A stretch of DNA of 50,697 nt from Planctomycetota bacterium (GTDB lineage: Bacteria; Planctomycetota; UBA1135; GCA-002686595), in the NCBI GenBank assembly GCA_016872715.1, contig VGZD01000011.1, positions 1 through 50,697 on the forward strand, in the 5' to 3' direction. How positions within the stretch are numbered: position 1 is the first letter of the stretch; each line of letters opens with the position of its first letter. The translations under genes and the position numbers were made by a program. The notes under the pieces were generated by a model. It did not search any database, was not told where the DNA came from, and was given only the letters and a program-made list of their open reading frames with translations. Shown here in pieces: positions 28,924 through 36,343 of this stretch.

Positions 28924-29802
28924 CTAGCGCAGCTCGGCCAGCGCGTAGCGTGCGTGCGCGGACTCGCAGGCCAGCGCGCGAGCCGTCGCGACGAGGTCGA
29001 GCGCGCCGTCGGTGCGCACCTCGTCGCGGTGAATTCCGGAGGCGATGAACAGCGCGTCGAGTCGCTCGCGATTGGCGCCCCGCACGTCGGTGCCAATGCC
29101 GTCACCGATGGCGAGCACGCGCGCGCGGTCGACGCGAGTTCCAACGAGCGCTTCGAGCTCGCGCAAGGCCAGCGCGTAGATGGGGGCGTGCGGTTTGCCG
29201 GCCATGACGACGCGACCGCCGATGGCCTCGTAATCTCGCGCGAGAACGCCCGCGCACCAGTGCAGACGCTCGCCGAGGCGCACGACGACGTCGGGGTTCG
29301 CGCAGATCATCTCGAGGTCGAGCTCACGGGCGCGCGCGAGGCGCTCGCGGTAGTGCTCCGGTTCGTCGGAATCGAAGTTACCCAGACCCGTGACGCACAC
29401 GAACGCGGAGCTCTCGAGCGCCGCGAGCTGCAGGCCGAGCCCGTCCCACAGCACGCTGTCGGCGCGCGGACCGATCAAGTGCATCGGTCCGGGCGCGCGA
29501 CCGGCGAGCTCGCCGCGAATCGCGTCACCGCTCGTCACGATGACGTCCCACGCCTCGCGCGCGACGCCGATGCGATCGAGTTGGCGTGGAATCACCCCAC
29601 GCGGTTTGGGAACGTTCGTGAGCAAGATCACCCGGCCGCCGGCGGCGCGGAAGTCCGTGAGCGCGCGCACGGCGTTCGCGAACGGGCGCTGGCCGTTGTG
29701 GACCACGCCCCACAGGTCGCACAGCACCGCGTCGTAGCGCTCGCGCAGCGCCAGCAGGCTCTGGGGAGCTTGCGGCGAAGGGACGTCTTCGTGCGGCGAC
29801 AT
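28924..29802 (-). CDS. HAD superfamily (IIA) hydrolase, TIGR01459-like
   Basis: A 292-residue haloacid-dehalogenase-type phosphatase. Motif I is AVLCDLWGVVHNG, with Trp in place of the second Asp, a feature I recall from the TIGR01459 subgroup. Motif II is VILLTNVPKPR; the cap region has VTSGDAIR; and near the C-terminus come AGKPHAPIYALA and LAIGDGIGTDVRGANRERLD for the magnesium site. The substrate is likely a sugar or nucleotide phosphate. ATG 29802 is chosen over an upstream frame start at 29931 because TACCAT ends nine bases before it and the longer form would cover the divergent promoter. Confidence 0.87.
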   Translation of the reverse strand: MSPHEDVPSPQAPQSLLALRERYDAVLCDLWGVVHNGQRPFANAVRALTDFRAAGGRVILLTNVPKPRGVIPRQLDRIGVAREAWDVIVTSGDAIRGELAGRAPGPMHLIGPRADSVLWDGLGLQLAALESSAFVCVTGLGNFDSDEPEHYRERLARARELDLEMICANPDVVVRLGERLHWCAGVLARDYEAIGGRVVMAGKPHAPIYALALRELEALVGTRVDRARVLAIGDGIGTDVRGANRERLDALFIASGIHRDEVRTDGALDLVATARALACESAHARYALAELR

Positions 29803-29811
29803 CGGCCGCGC

Positions 29812-29819
29812 ATGGTACG
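29812..29819 (-). promoter_or_regulatory. Candidate -10 element CGTACCAT for the HAD gene
   Basis: TACCAT ends nine bases before ATG 29802 on the minus strand. Confidence 0.4.
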
Positions 29820-29896
29820 TCGCGCCCGCGGCGACTTCCCGCTCGCGCGACGCGCGGCGTGCGCACTCCGAGCACGGGAAGTGCGCTCGCCCAAGG

Positions 29897-29904
29897 GATA
29901 TGCT
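29897..29904 (+). promoter_or_regulatory. Candidate -10 element GATATGCT for the GT4 gene
   Basis: Ends ten bases before ATG 29915. The ATG at 29900 lies inside the element, which argues against using it as the start. Confidence 0.45.
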
Positions 29905-29914
29905 CGCCGCGCCG

Positions 29915-31075
29915 ATGCGCGTTCTGGTCACCTCACCAATCTTCCCGCCGGATCTCGGCGGTCCGGCCGTGTACGTGCCGAGCCTCGGCCGCTTCCTCGC
30001 CGGTCGCGGGCATGAAGTGACGGTCGTGGCCTTCTGCGCGGATCCGCGTCCGCAGGGCTACCCGTTTCGCGTCGTCGCGATCGAGCGCGGACCGCTGCTC
30101 GTGCGCTACCTGAAGGCGGCGTGGGCCACGTATCTCCAAGCGCGCAAGGCCGACGTCGTGTACGTGAACGAACATCTCGCGCTGTTGCACGTGGCCGCGG
30201 CGCGCCTCGCTGGACGCAAGGTGATGATCCGCCTGATGGTCGACGGCGTTTGGGAGATCAGCCACCGCAAGGGCTGGATCGAAGGCGACGACATCGAGAC
30301 CTTCGAGGGCAAGCAGTACGGGTGGAAGGTGTCGCTCGCGCGGCGAGCGCAGCGGCGTTGGTGGAGCTGGTGTCATCAGCTCATCGCGTGCAGCGACTTC
30401 CTGCGGCGCATTCCGATCGAGCACTATGGCGTTCCCGAACGCAAGGTCGAGCTCGTCTACAACGCCTACCACGGACCGAAGGCCGCCGATGCCGCCGACG
30501 CTCGCGCGAGTGCGCGCGCGCGGCAAGGCCTGAGCCCCCAAAAGCGCTACCTGCTCACCATCTGCCGACTCATGGTGTGGAAGCGCGTCGACGGCATCCT
30601 GCGAGCGCTGCGGGGACTTCCCGAGGACGTCGAACTGATCGTGGCGGGCGACGGAGACATGCTCGAGCCCTGGAAGGCGCTGGCGCGCGAGCTCGGGCTC
30701 GAGCAGCGCGCGCATTTTCTCGGCAACGTCCCCTACGAGCGCATCCCCGATCTGATCTGCGCGGCGGACGTGTTCGTGCTGAACAGCGAGTACGAGGGTC
30801 TGTCGCATACCCTGCTCGAAGTCAGCGCGCTCGGCACGCCGATCGTCTGCTCCAAGATCGGCGGCAATCCAGAGGTCGTCGAGCACGAGCACAACGGCCT
30901 GCTCGTTCCGTTGCGGGACGACGCGGCGTTGCGCGCGGCCATCGCGCGGCTGCTCGATGACGAGGCCCTCGCGCGCCGTTTCGTGGCGGCGGGACTCGAG
31001 CGCATGCAGCGCTTCGACCGCGAGCGCACCTTCGGCCGCATCGAGCAGTTGCTCGAGGGACTCGCGCGGCGCTGA
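29915..31075 (+). CDS. Family 4 glycosyltransferase
   Basis: A 386-residue GT-B enzyme. The N-terminus is MRVLVTSPIFPPDLGGPAVY, followed by LGRFLAGRGHEVTVVAF. The C-terminal donor domain has RYLLTICRLMVWKRVD, ELIVAGDGDMLEPW and the E-x7-E-type signature SEYEGLSHTLLEVSALGTP. It probably extends an oligosaccharide in the cytoplasm. It is monocistronic and unlinked to a complete O-antigen cluster; with the other transferases in the window it suggests scattered envelope glycan genes. Confidence 0.93.
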   Translation: MRVLVTSPIFPPDLGGPAVYVPSLGRFLAGRGHEVTVVAFCADPRPQGYPFRVVAIERGPLLVRYLKAAWATYLQARKADVVYVNEHLALLHVAAARLAGRKVMIRLMVDGVWEISHRKGWIEGDDIETFEGKQYGWKVSLARRAQRRWWSWCHQLIACSDFLRRIPIEHYGVPERKVELVYNAYHGPKAADAADARASARARQGLSPQKRYLLTICRLMVWKRVDGILRALRGLPEDVELIVAGDGDMLEPWKALARELGLEQRAHFLGNVPYERIPDLICAADVFVLNSEYEGLSHTLLEVSALGTPIVCSKIGGNPEVVEHEHNGLLVPLRDDAALRAAIARLLDDEALARRFVAAGLERMQRFDRERTFGRIEQLLEGLARR

Positions 31076-31188
31076 GCGAGCGCTCCGAGGCGCTCGAGGG
31101 CCGCTTCGACCCCCGCCATGAGCGCGGGAGGCCCGCTGGCCGCCACTGCGCACTGGCGCGTCTTGCATCGGCGCGCCGCATCGGTTAC

Positions 31189-31212
31189 TGAACGCTGTTC
31201 ACAATCTGAACA
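31189..31212 (+). promoter_or_regulatory. Overlapping inverted repeats, likely TetR operator
   Basis: TGAAC-GCT-GTTCA (31189-31201) is followed at once by TGTTCA-CAATC-TGAACA (31196-31212), sharing the central half-site. Both are perfect palindromes, and the AT content is high for this genome. They lie 14-37 bases before the TetR start. TTGCAT at 31163-31168 could be the -35, putting the operator over the -10 and start point. Confidence 0.6.
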
Positions 31213-31225
31213 ACCGTCACCGCCC

Positions 31226-31876
31226 ATGCCCTCCTCCGATCGTCGAGCCCGAGAACGTCAGCAGGTCCGCGAGCGCATCCTCGAGGCCGCGCGCGAGCTC
31301 TTCGCCCAGCACGGCTTCGAGGCCGTCACGCTGCGCAAGATCGCCACGGCGATCGACTACGTGCCCGGTGCGATCTACCTGCACTTCGAGGACAAGGAGG
31401 AGCTGATCCGCACGCTGTGTCTGGCGGACTTCGACTGGCTGACGCGCACGCTGGCACCGCTCGCTCGCGTCGCGGACCCGATCGAACGCATCCGCCGCAT
31501 GGGGCGCGCCTACGTCGCCTTCGCGCTCAAGCACCCACACAGCTACCGGCTGCTGTTCCTCCAGCGCTCGCCCTACGATCACGACGAGCGCGCGCTCGAG
31601 CGCCGCGGCGACCCGCGCCGCGACGCACACGCCTTCCTGAAGCTCGCCGCGCAGCAGGCGATCGCGCAGCGGCGAATGCGGCCCGAGTTTCGCGACGCCG
31701 AGCTGGTGACCGAGACGTTCTGGGCCGCCGTGCACGGCGTGGCCGCGATCGAGATCAACTTCAGCGGCAACTCGTGGTTTCCATGGCGGCCCATGCGGCG
31801 GCGCACGCAAGCGATGATCGAAGCCGTGCTGACGGGCATGTGCGTCGAGCGTGGCGCCAAGCGGAGCGCGCGATGA
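31226..31876 (+). CDS. TetR/AcrR family transcriptional regulator
   Basis: A 216-residue repressor. The helix-turn-helix (about residues 10-56) reads RERILEAARELFAQHGFEAV, then TLRKIATAIDYVPGAIYLHF and EDKEEL, all strongly TetR-like. The ligand domain (about 80-205) resembles the TetR_C_33/WHG type (FALKHPHSYRLLFL, TFWAAVHGVAAIEI). ATG 31226 is chosen because the domain starts soon after it and the operator palindromes end 13 bases before it. It is the first gene of the export operon and overlaps the permease gene by ATGA, so it most likely represses its own operon. Confidence 0.92.
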   Translation: MPSSDRRARERQQVRERILEAARELFAQHGFEAVTLRKIATAIDYVPGAIYLHFEDKEELIRTLCLADFDWLTRTLAPLARVADPIERIRRMGRAYVAFALKHPHSYRLLFLQRSPYDHDERALERRGDPRRDAHAFLKLAAQQAIAQRRMRPEFRDAELVTETFWAAVHGVAAIEINFSGNSWFPWRPMRRRTQAMIEAVLTGMCVERGAKRSAR

Positions 31877-33033
31877 TCCGAATCGCCCTGCGCATGTTGG
31901 TCGGCGACCGCCTCAAGTACCTCGGGCTGGTCGCTGGCCTCGCCTTCGCCACGCTGCTGATAACGCAGCAGGGTTCGATCTTCGCCGGGTTCACGCGCCG
32001 CTCCGGCTCGTGGATCCGAGACACCGGTCAAGCGGATCTGTGGATCATGGATCCGCAGATCGAATTCACGGAGGACCGCAAGGCGATGCAGGACAGCGCG
32101 CTGCTCAAGGTGCGCGGCGTCGAGGGCATCGAGTGGGCCGTGCCGCTCTACAAGTCCTACGTGCAGGCGCGCTTGCAGGATGGCACGCGCGTCGTCGTGC
32201 GCATGATCGGCCTCGACGACGCGACGCTCACCGGCGGTCCGCCGATCATGGAGCAGGGCACTCTCGAGCTCCTCAAGGCCGATCGCGCGATCCTCGTCGA
32301 CGCGCGCGACATGGACGACGGGCTGCGCCTGCGGCGCGGCGTCGGTGACGAGGGGCCGCGCGCGTTGCGCGTCGGCGACCGCATCGACCTGAACGAGCAC
32401 GAGACGGTGGTGATGGGCTCGTTTCGCCGTACGCGCGAGTTCTTCTGGGATCCGGTCGTGTACACGACGTACACCCGAGCGCTGCGCATGGCGCCGCAGG
32501 AGCGCAAATTGCTCGGTTACGTGCTCGCGCGCGTGAAGCCCGGTCTCGACCCCAAAGAGGTAGCGCGACGAGTCGAGGAAACCACGCGCCTGCGCGCCGA
32601 CACGAGCGACGACTACGAGGCACGTTCGATGGACTTCATCCTCTCGAAGACGGGCATTCTCCCGAACTTCGGCATCACCATCGCCCTCGGCTTCGTGATC
32701 GGCGTGCTCATCTCGGGCCAGCTGCTCTACAACTTCATCCTCGAAAACCAGCGCGCCTTTGCCGCGATGAAGGCCATGGGCGCGAGCAACCGGCTGCTCC
32801 TGCGCATGGTGTTCGCGCAAGTTCTCTTCGCTGCCTTCATCGGCTTTGGCCTCGGCGTCGGCGTGACGGCCGTCGTGGGACAGCTCCTGCACGACTCGAA
32901 GCTCGCGTTCCACATGGCGTGGCAGGTGCCCGTCTTCGGCGGCGTGGCGATCCTCGTCTGTTGCCTGATCGCGGCCGCGATCTCCATCCAACGCGTGCTG
33001 CGCCTCGAGCCGGCCGTGGTGTTCAAGGGCTAG
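31873..33033 (+). CDS. ABC transporter permease, DevC/MacB-like
   Basis: A 386-residue FtsX-type permease with one N-terminal membrane helix (YLGLVAGLAFATLLITQQG), a large periplasmic domain (residues 40-260) and three C-terminal helices (ITIALGFVIGVLISGQLLYNF and two more) ending LRLEPAVVFKG. The length and the phrase QQGSIFAGFTRRSGSWI fit DevC, the permease of the cyanobacterial DevBCA exporter. With the next three genes it forms a complete tripartite exporter. Substrates in known cases are glycolipids or drugs. Confidence 0.9.
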   Translation: MIRIALRMLVGDRLKYLGLVAGLAFATLLITQQGSIFAGFTRRSGSWIRDTGQADLWIMDPQIEFTEDRKAMQDSALLKVRGVEGIEWAVPLYKSYVQARLQDGTRVVVRMIGLDDATLTGGPPIMEQGTLELLKADRAILVDARDMDDGLRLRRGVGDEGPRALRVGDRIDLNEHETVVMGSFRRTREFFWDPVVYTTYTRALRMAPQERKLLGYVLARVKPGLDPKEVARRVEETTRLRADTSDDYEARSMDFILSKTGILPNFGITIALGFVIGVLISGQLLYNFILENQRAFAAMKAMGASNRLLLRMVFAQVLFAAFIGFGLGVGVTAVVGQLLHDSKLAFHMAWQVPVFGGVAILVCCLIAAAISIQRVLRLEPAVVFKG

Positions 33034-33037
33034 CGCC

Positions 33038-33751
33038 ATGGAAACGACGCTCTCGACGCGCGTGGCCGTCTCGTGCCGCGGCGTGACCAAGACCTTCGGC
33101 GAAGGCGAGAACGCAGTGCAGGCGCTGCGCGGCCTCGATCTCGAAGTGCTGCTCGGCCAGATGACGATGCTCGTCGGACCGTCGGGTTGCGGCAAGACGA
33201 CGCTGCTCTCGGTGATCGCGGGGATCCTCGAGCGCACGGCGGGGGAGTGCATCGTGCTGCACGAGGACACGCTCCGCCTGTCCGACCGAGAGCGCGCAGC
33301 ATGGCGCGGCCGCAACGTCGGGTTCGTGTTTCAAGCACTCAACCTCGTGCCGACGCTGACGGCCGCCGAAAACGTCGCAATTCCGCTGCTGATCCTCGGC
33401 CTCCACTACAAAACCGCCCTCGCTCGCGCGGGCGAGATGCTCGAGCGCGTCGGCCTGGGGTCGCGCACTCGCTCCCTGCCATCGCAGCTCTCCGGTGGTC
33501 AGCAGCAGCGCATTGCCATCGCGCGCGCGCTCGTGCACGAGCCGCGGCTGCTCGTGTGCGACGAACCGACGAGCGCGCTCGACCACGAGACGGGGCACAA
33601 GGTGATGGAGCTTCTGCAGGAGGTCGCCTCGAGCGAAGACCGCGCCCTGATCGTCGTCACGCACGACTCCCGCATCTTCTCGTTCGCCGACCGCATCGCG
33701 CACATGGACGACGGGCGCGTCGAGCGCGTCGAGACCTTCACGAAGAACTGA
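33038..33751 (+). CDS. ABC transporter ATP-binding protein, DevA/LolD-like
   Basis: A 237-residue ATPase with Walker A GPSGCGKTT, Q-loop VFQALNLVPTLT, signature LSGGQQQRIAIARAL, Walker B LLVCDEPTSALD and H-loop VVTHDSR. All catalytic residues are intact. It begins four bases after the permease stop and powers that permease as a dimer at the inner membrane. It belongs to the MacB/LolD/DevA subgroup by its size and surroundings. Confidence 0.95.
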   Translation: METTLSTRVAVSCRGVTKTFGEGENAVQALRGLDLEVLLGQMTMLVGPSGCGKTTLLSVIAGILERTAGECIVLHEDTLRLSDRERAAWRGRNVGFVFQALNLVPTLTAAENVAIPLLILGLHYKTALARAGEMLERVGLGSRTRSLPSQLSGGQQQRIAIARALVHEPRLLVCDEPTSALDHETGHKVMELLQEVASSEDRALIVVTHDSRIFSFADRIAHMDDGRVERVETFTKN

Positions 33752-33760
33752 CTCGCCACC

Positions 33761-34822
33761 ATGAACATCCGAACTTACGCGCTTCCGGTCCTAGCCGCGG
33801 TGGGCATGGTCGCCGCGGTGTACACGGTGCACACGTCGGACCGCGATCTGGCCGCTGCTCCGCCGAGCGCCGCGCCCGCGCCTTCGCCCTTCGAGCGCCA
33901 GATCGCCGGTGCGGGCATCATCGAGGCGTGCAGCGAGAACGTCGCCGTCGGCGCGGCGGTGTCCGGGCTGATCGTCGGCGTCGCCGTTCACGAAGGGCAG
34001 AGGGTCCAGCGAGGCGACCTGCTCCTGCGTGTCGATGCGCGAGCGCTCGAGGCCGAGCAGGGCCAGCGCCGCGCGGAGCTCGCGATCGCCCAAGCCGAAG
34101 TCGCGCGGCTGCGCGCTCTCCCGCGGGCGGAGGACCTGCCGCCGCTCGAGGCGCGCATCGCGATGGCTCGCGTGTCGCTCGAGGACGCGCGCGCCAAGCT
34201 CGCGCTCGCGGAAGCCGTCAGCGACAAGCGCGCGCTCAGCGGCGAGGAGTTGGTGCGAAGGCAGTTCGCGGTGCGAGGAGCCGAGGCGGAAGTGGCGGCC
34301 GCCGAGGCCGACTTGTCGAAGCAGCGAGCAGGCGCGTGGTCGGCGGACGTCGCGCTGGCGGAAGCGCGCGTCGCGTCGGCGCGCGCGGCCAACGAGCGCA
34401 TCGAGGTCGAAATCGAGCGGCTGTCGGTGCGCGCGCCCATCGGCGGAACTTGCCTGCAGGTTCGCGCGCGCACGGGCGAGTTCGCGGTCGCGGGTTCGAG
34501 CGTGCCGCTCGTCTTGCTCGGCGATCTCTCGGTGCTCCACGTCCGCATCGACATCGACGAAAGCGACGCTTGGCGCTTTCGTCCGGGCGCGGGCGCGCAG
34601 GGCTTCGTGCGCGGCAACTCGCGGCTCGCGACGCCGCTCACGTTCGTGCGCGTCGATCCCTACGTGATGCCCAAGCGCTCTCTCACCGGTGATACGCTCG
34701 AGCGCATCGACACGCGCGTGCTGCAGGTGATCTACAGCTTCGCCGCGGATGCGCTGCCCGTCTACGTTGGGCAGCAGATGGACGTGTTCATCGACTCTCC
34801 CAGCGACCGAGGCAAGCAGTGA
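33761..34822 (+). CDS. Periplasmic adaptor (HlyD/DevB family)
   Basis: A 353-residue membrane fusion protein. An N-terminal membrane anchor (YALPVLAAVGMVAAVY) is followed by a biotinyl-lipoyl half (IEACSENVAVGAAVSGLI, VAVHEGQRVQRGDLLLRVD). A long alpha-helical hairpin (about 95-215, rich in Ala, Glu and Arg) leads to the second half-motif (LSVRAPIGGTCLQV) and a beta-domain. This order is that of DevB. It connects the ABC permease with the outer membrane channel encoded next; stop and start overlap as GTGA. Confidence 0.92.
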   Translation: MNIRTYALPVLAAVGMVAAVYTVHTSDRDLAAAPPSAAPAPSPFERQIAGAGIIEACSENVAVGAAVSGLIVGVAVHEGQRVQRGDLLLRVDARALEAEQGQRRAELAIAQAEVARLRALPRAEDLPPLEARIAMARVSLEDARAKLALAEAVSDKRALSGEELVRRQFAVRGAEAEVAAAEADLSKQRAGAWSADVALAEARVASARAANERIEVEIERLSVRAPIGGTCLQVRARTGEFAVAGSSVPLVLLGDLSVLHVRIDIDESDAWRFRPGAGAQGFVRGNSRLATPLTFVRVDPYVMPKRSLTGDTLERIDTRVLQVIYSFAADALPVYVGQQMDVFIDSPSDRGKQ

Positions 34823-36255
34823 GGCGCGCGGTGCTCGTGGTCGCGCTCGCCGCGGCGTGTCGCGTGGGAGGGGACTATGAACCGCCGGTGTTGACCGCGC
34901 CGGAGAGCTTCGCGGCGCCCGCGACGGCTTGCCTTGGGGCCGAGGACGAGCGCTGGTGGAGGAGTTTCGCGGATCCAACGCTCAACACGCTGGTGGAGGC
35001 GGCGCTCGCGAGCAACCGAGACTTGCGCGCTGCGGCGCAGCGAGTGCGCGAGGCGCGCGCCGTCATCGAGATGGAGCGCGACTCGAACGATCCGTCCGTG
35101 GACGGGCGCGTGGGCGTGGTCGGGCGCAAGCCCAGCACGGCCGTGGCGGGAGGTCAGTTCCTGCCGCCCGATCCCAACAGTCTGCACTCGTTGGGCTTCG
35201 ATGCCCGCTGGGAGCTCGACTTGTTCGGCCACAACGCGCGGGCGCTCGAGGCAGCGGAGGCGAGCTGGGGCGCGGCGCTCGAAGACGCGCGCGCAGTGTT
35301 GCAGCGACTGGTCGCCGAAGTCGCTCGGAACTACGTGGAGCTGCGCGGCATCGAGCGGGAGATGGTCGTGCTCCGAGCGAGCCTCGCATCGCACGAAGTG
35401 GCCGTGCTGCTCGTCGCGAGCCGTGTCGAAGCGGGACTCTCGAGCGAACTCGAGGCAAGTCGCGTCGCGGGGCTCGTGGCGAACACGCGCGCACAAATGG
35501 CCCCGCTCGAGCGCGCTCGCTCGACGCGCCTTCACGCGCTCGCGCTGCTGCTCGCCGAGCCTCTGGGAGCGTGCGCGGAACGCATCGCGTTCCATGGCCG
35601 CATTCCCGATCCGCCCGCGGCGATCCCGGCGGGAATTCCCGCGGACTTGCTGCGTCGTCGGCCGGACGTGCGCCGCACCGAGCGCGAGTTCGCACGCTCG
35701 GTCGCGATGACCGCGGCGGCGATGACCGAGCTGTATCCGCGGCTCTCGATCGGCGCGCTGTTCGGCTGGGAGAGCCGCTACGCCGAGGACATGTTCTCGG
35801 GCGACAGCCTCGCGTTCACGGCGGGTCCGACCCTGACCGGTCCCATTTTCCGACGCGCCGTCATCAAGGCCGGCATCGAACAGCGCACGGCGCAGCAGGA
35901 GCAGGCGTTGCTCGCGCACGAGCAGGCGTTTGCCCTGGCGCTGCGCGACGTCGAAGACGCGCTCGTCGCCGTCGCGAGCTCGCACGAACGATGGCGGGCC
36001 CTTGAGGACTCGCTGGCGGCGGAGCGTCGCTCGGAGCAACTTGCGACCAGCCTTCACGAGGGCGGGCTTACGGACTTCTTCGCCGTGCTCGACGCGCAGA
36101 GCACGTCGTTCGCGGCTCAGCGCGAGCTCGCGCGCGCGAGCACGGACCGCGCGGTCGCCGCCATCGCGCTCTACAAGGCCCTCGGCGGCGGCTGGGGCTT
36201 CGAAAACGAGGTCCCCGCGCTCGACGCGGCCCGCAAACCCGCGAGCGGCGACTAG
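34819..36255 (+). CDS. TolC/NodT-type outer membrane efflux lipoprotein
   Basis: A 478-residue outer membrane factor. The N-terminus ends in a lipobox-like LAAAC (C14), then the family-typical VGGDYEPPVLTAPESF and WWRSFADPTLNTLVEAALASN. Two long helical repeats follow, with LDARWELDLFG-like FDARWELDLFGHNARALEA, IPADLLRRRPDVRRTEREF and the second-half ALAGGWGFE-like end. These identify the NodT branch of TolC. It completes the tetR-permease-ATPase-adaptor-channel operon. The start is a GTG overlapping the adaptor stop. Confidence 0.93.
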   Translation: MRRAVLVVALAAACRVGGDYEPPVLTAPESFAAPATACLGAEDERWWRSFADPTLNTLVEAALASNRDLRAAAQRVREARAVIEMERDSNDPSVDGRVGVVGRKPSTAVAGGQFLPPDPNSLHSLGFDARWELDLFGHNARALEAAEASWGAALEDARAVLQRLVAEVARNYVELRGIEREMVVLRASLASHEVAVLLVASRVEAGLSSELEASRVAGLVANTRAQMAPLERARSTRLHALALLLAEPLGACAERIAFHGRIPDPPAAIPAGIPADLLRRRPDVRRTEREFARSVAMTAAAMTELYPRLSIGALFGWESRYAEDMFSGDSLAFTAGPTLTGPIFRRAVIKAGIEQRTAQQEQALLAHEQAFALALRDVEDALVAVASSHERWRALEDSLAAERRSEQLATSLHEGGLTDFFAVLDAQSTSFAAQRELARASTDRAVAAIALYKALGGGWGFENEVPALDAARKPASGD

Positions 36256-36330
36256 GCCGCACTGCGCAGGAATCCGCACGGGAGCGCGCGCGTTCGCTGC
36301 CCCACGATCCCCATGGCACCCAGCCCCGCC

Positions 36331-36338
36331 AAGGAGGT
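36331..36338 (+). promoter_or_regulatory. Strong Shine-Dalgarno AAGGAGGT
   Basis: Near-perfect anti-16S complement five bases before GTG 36344. It decides the start and contrasts with the SD-less starts elsewhere in the window. Confidence 0.7.
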
Positions 36339-36343
36339 CCGTC

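Noticed and set aside
26196-29144. 982-codon minus-strand frame over the YfhO-like gene
   Set aside because: Low-complexity Arg/Gln/Glu-rich translation; the plus-strand gene has membrane helices and a promoter.
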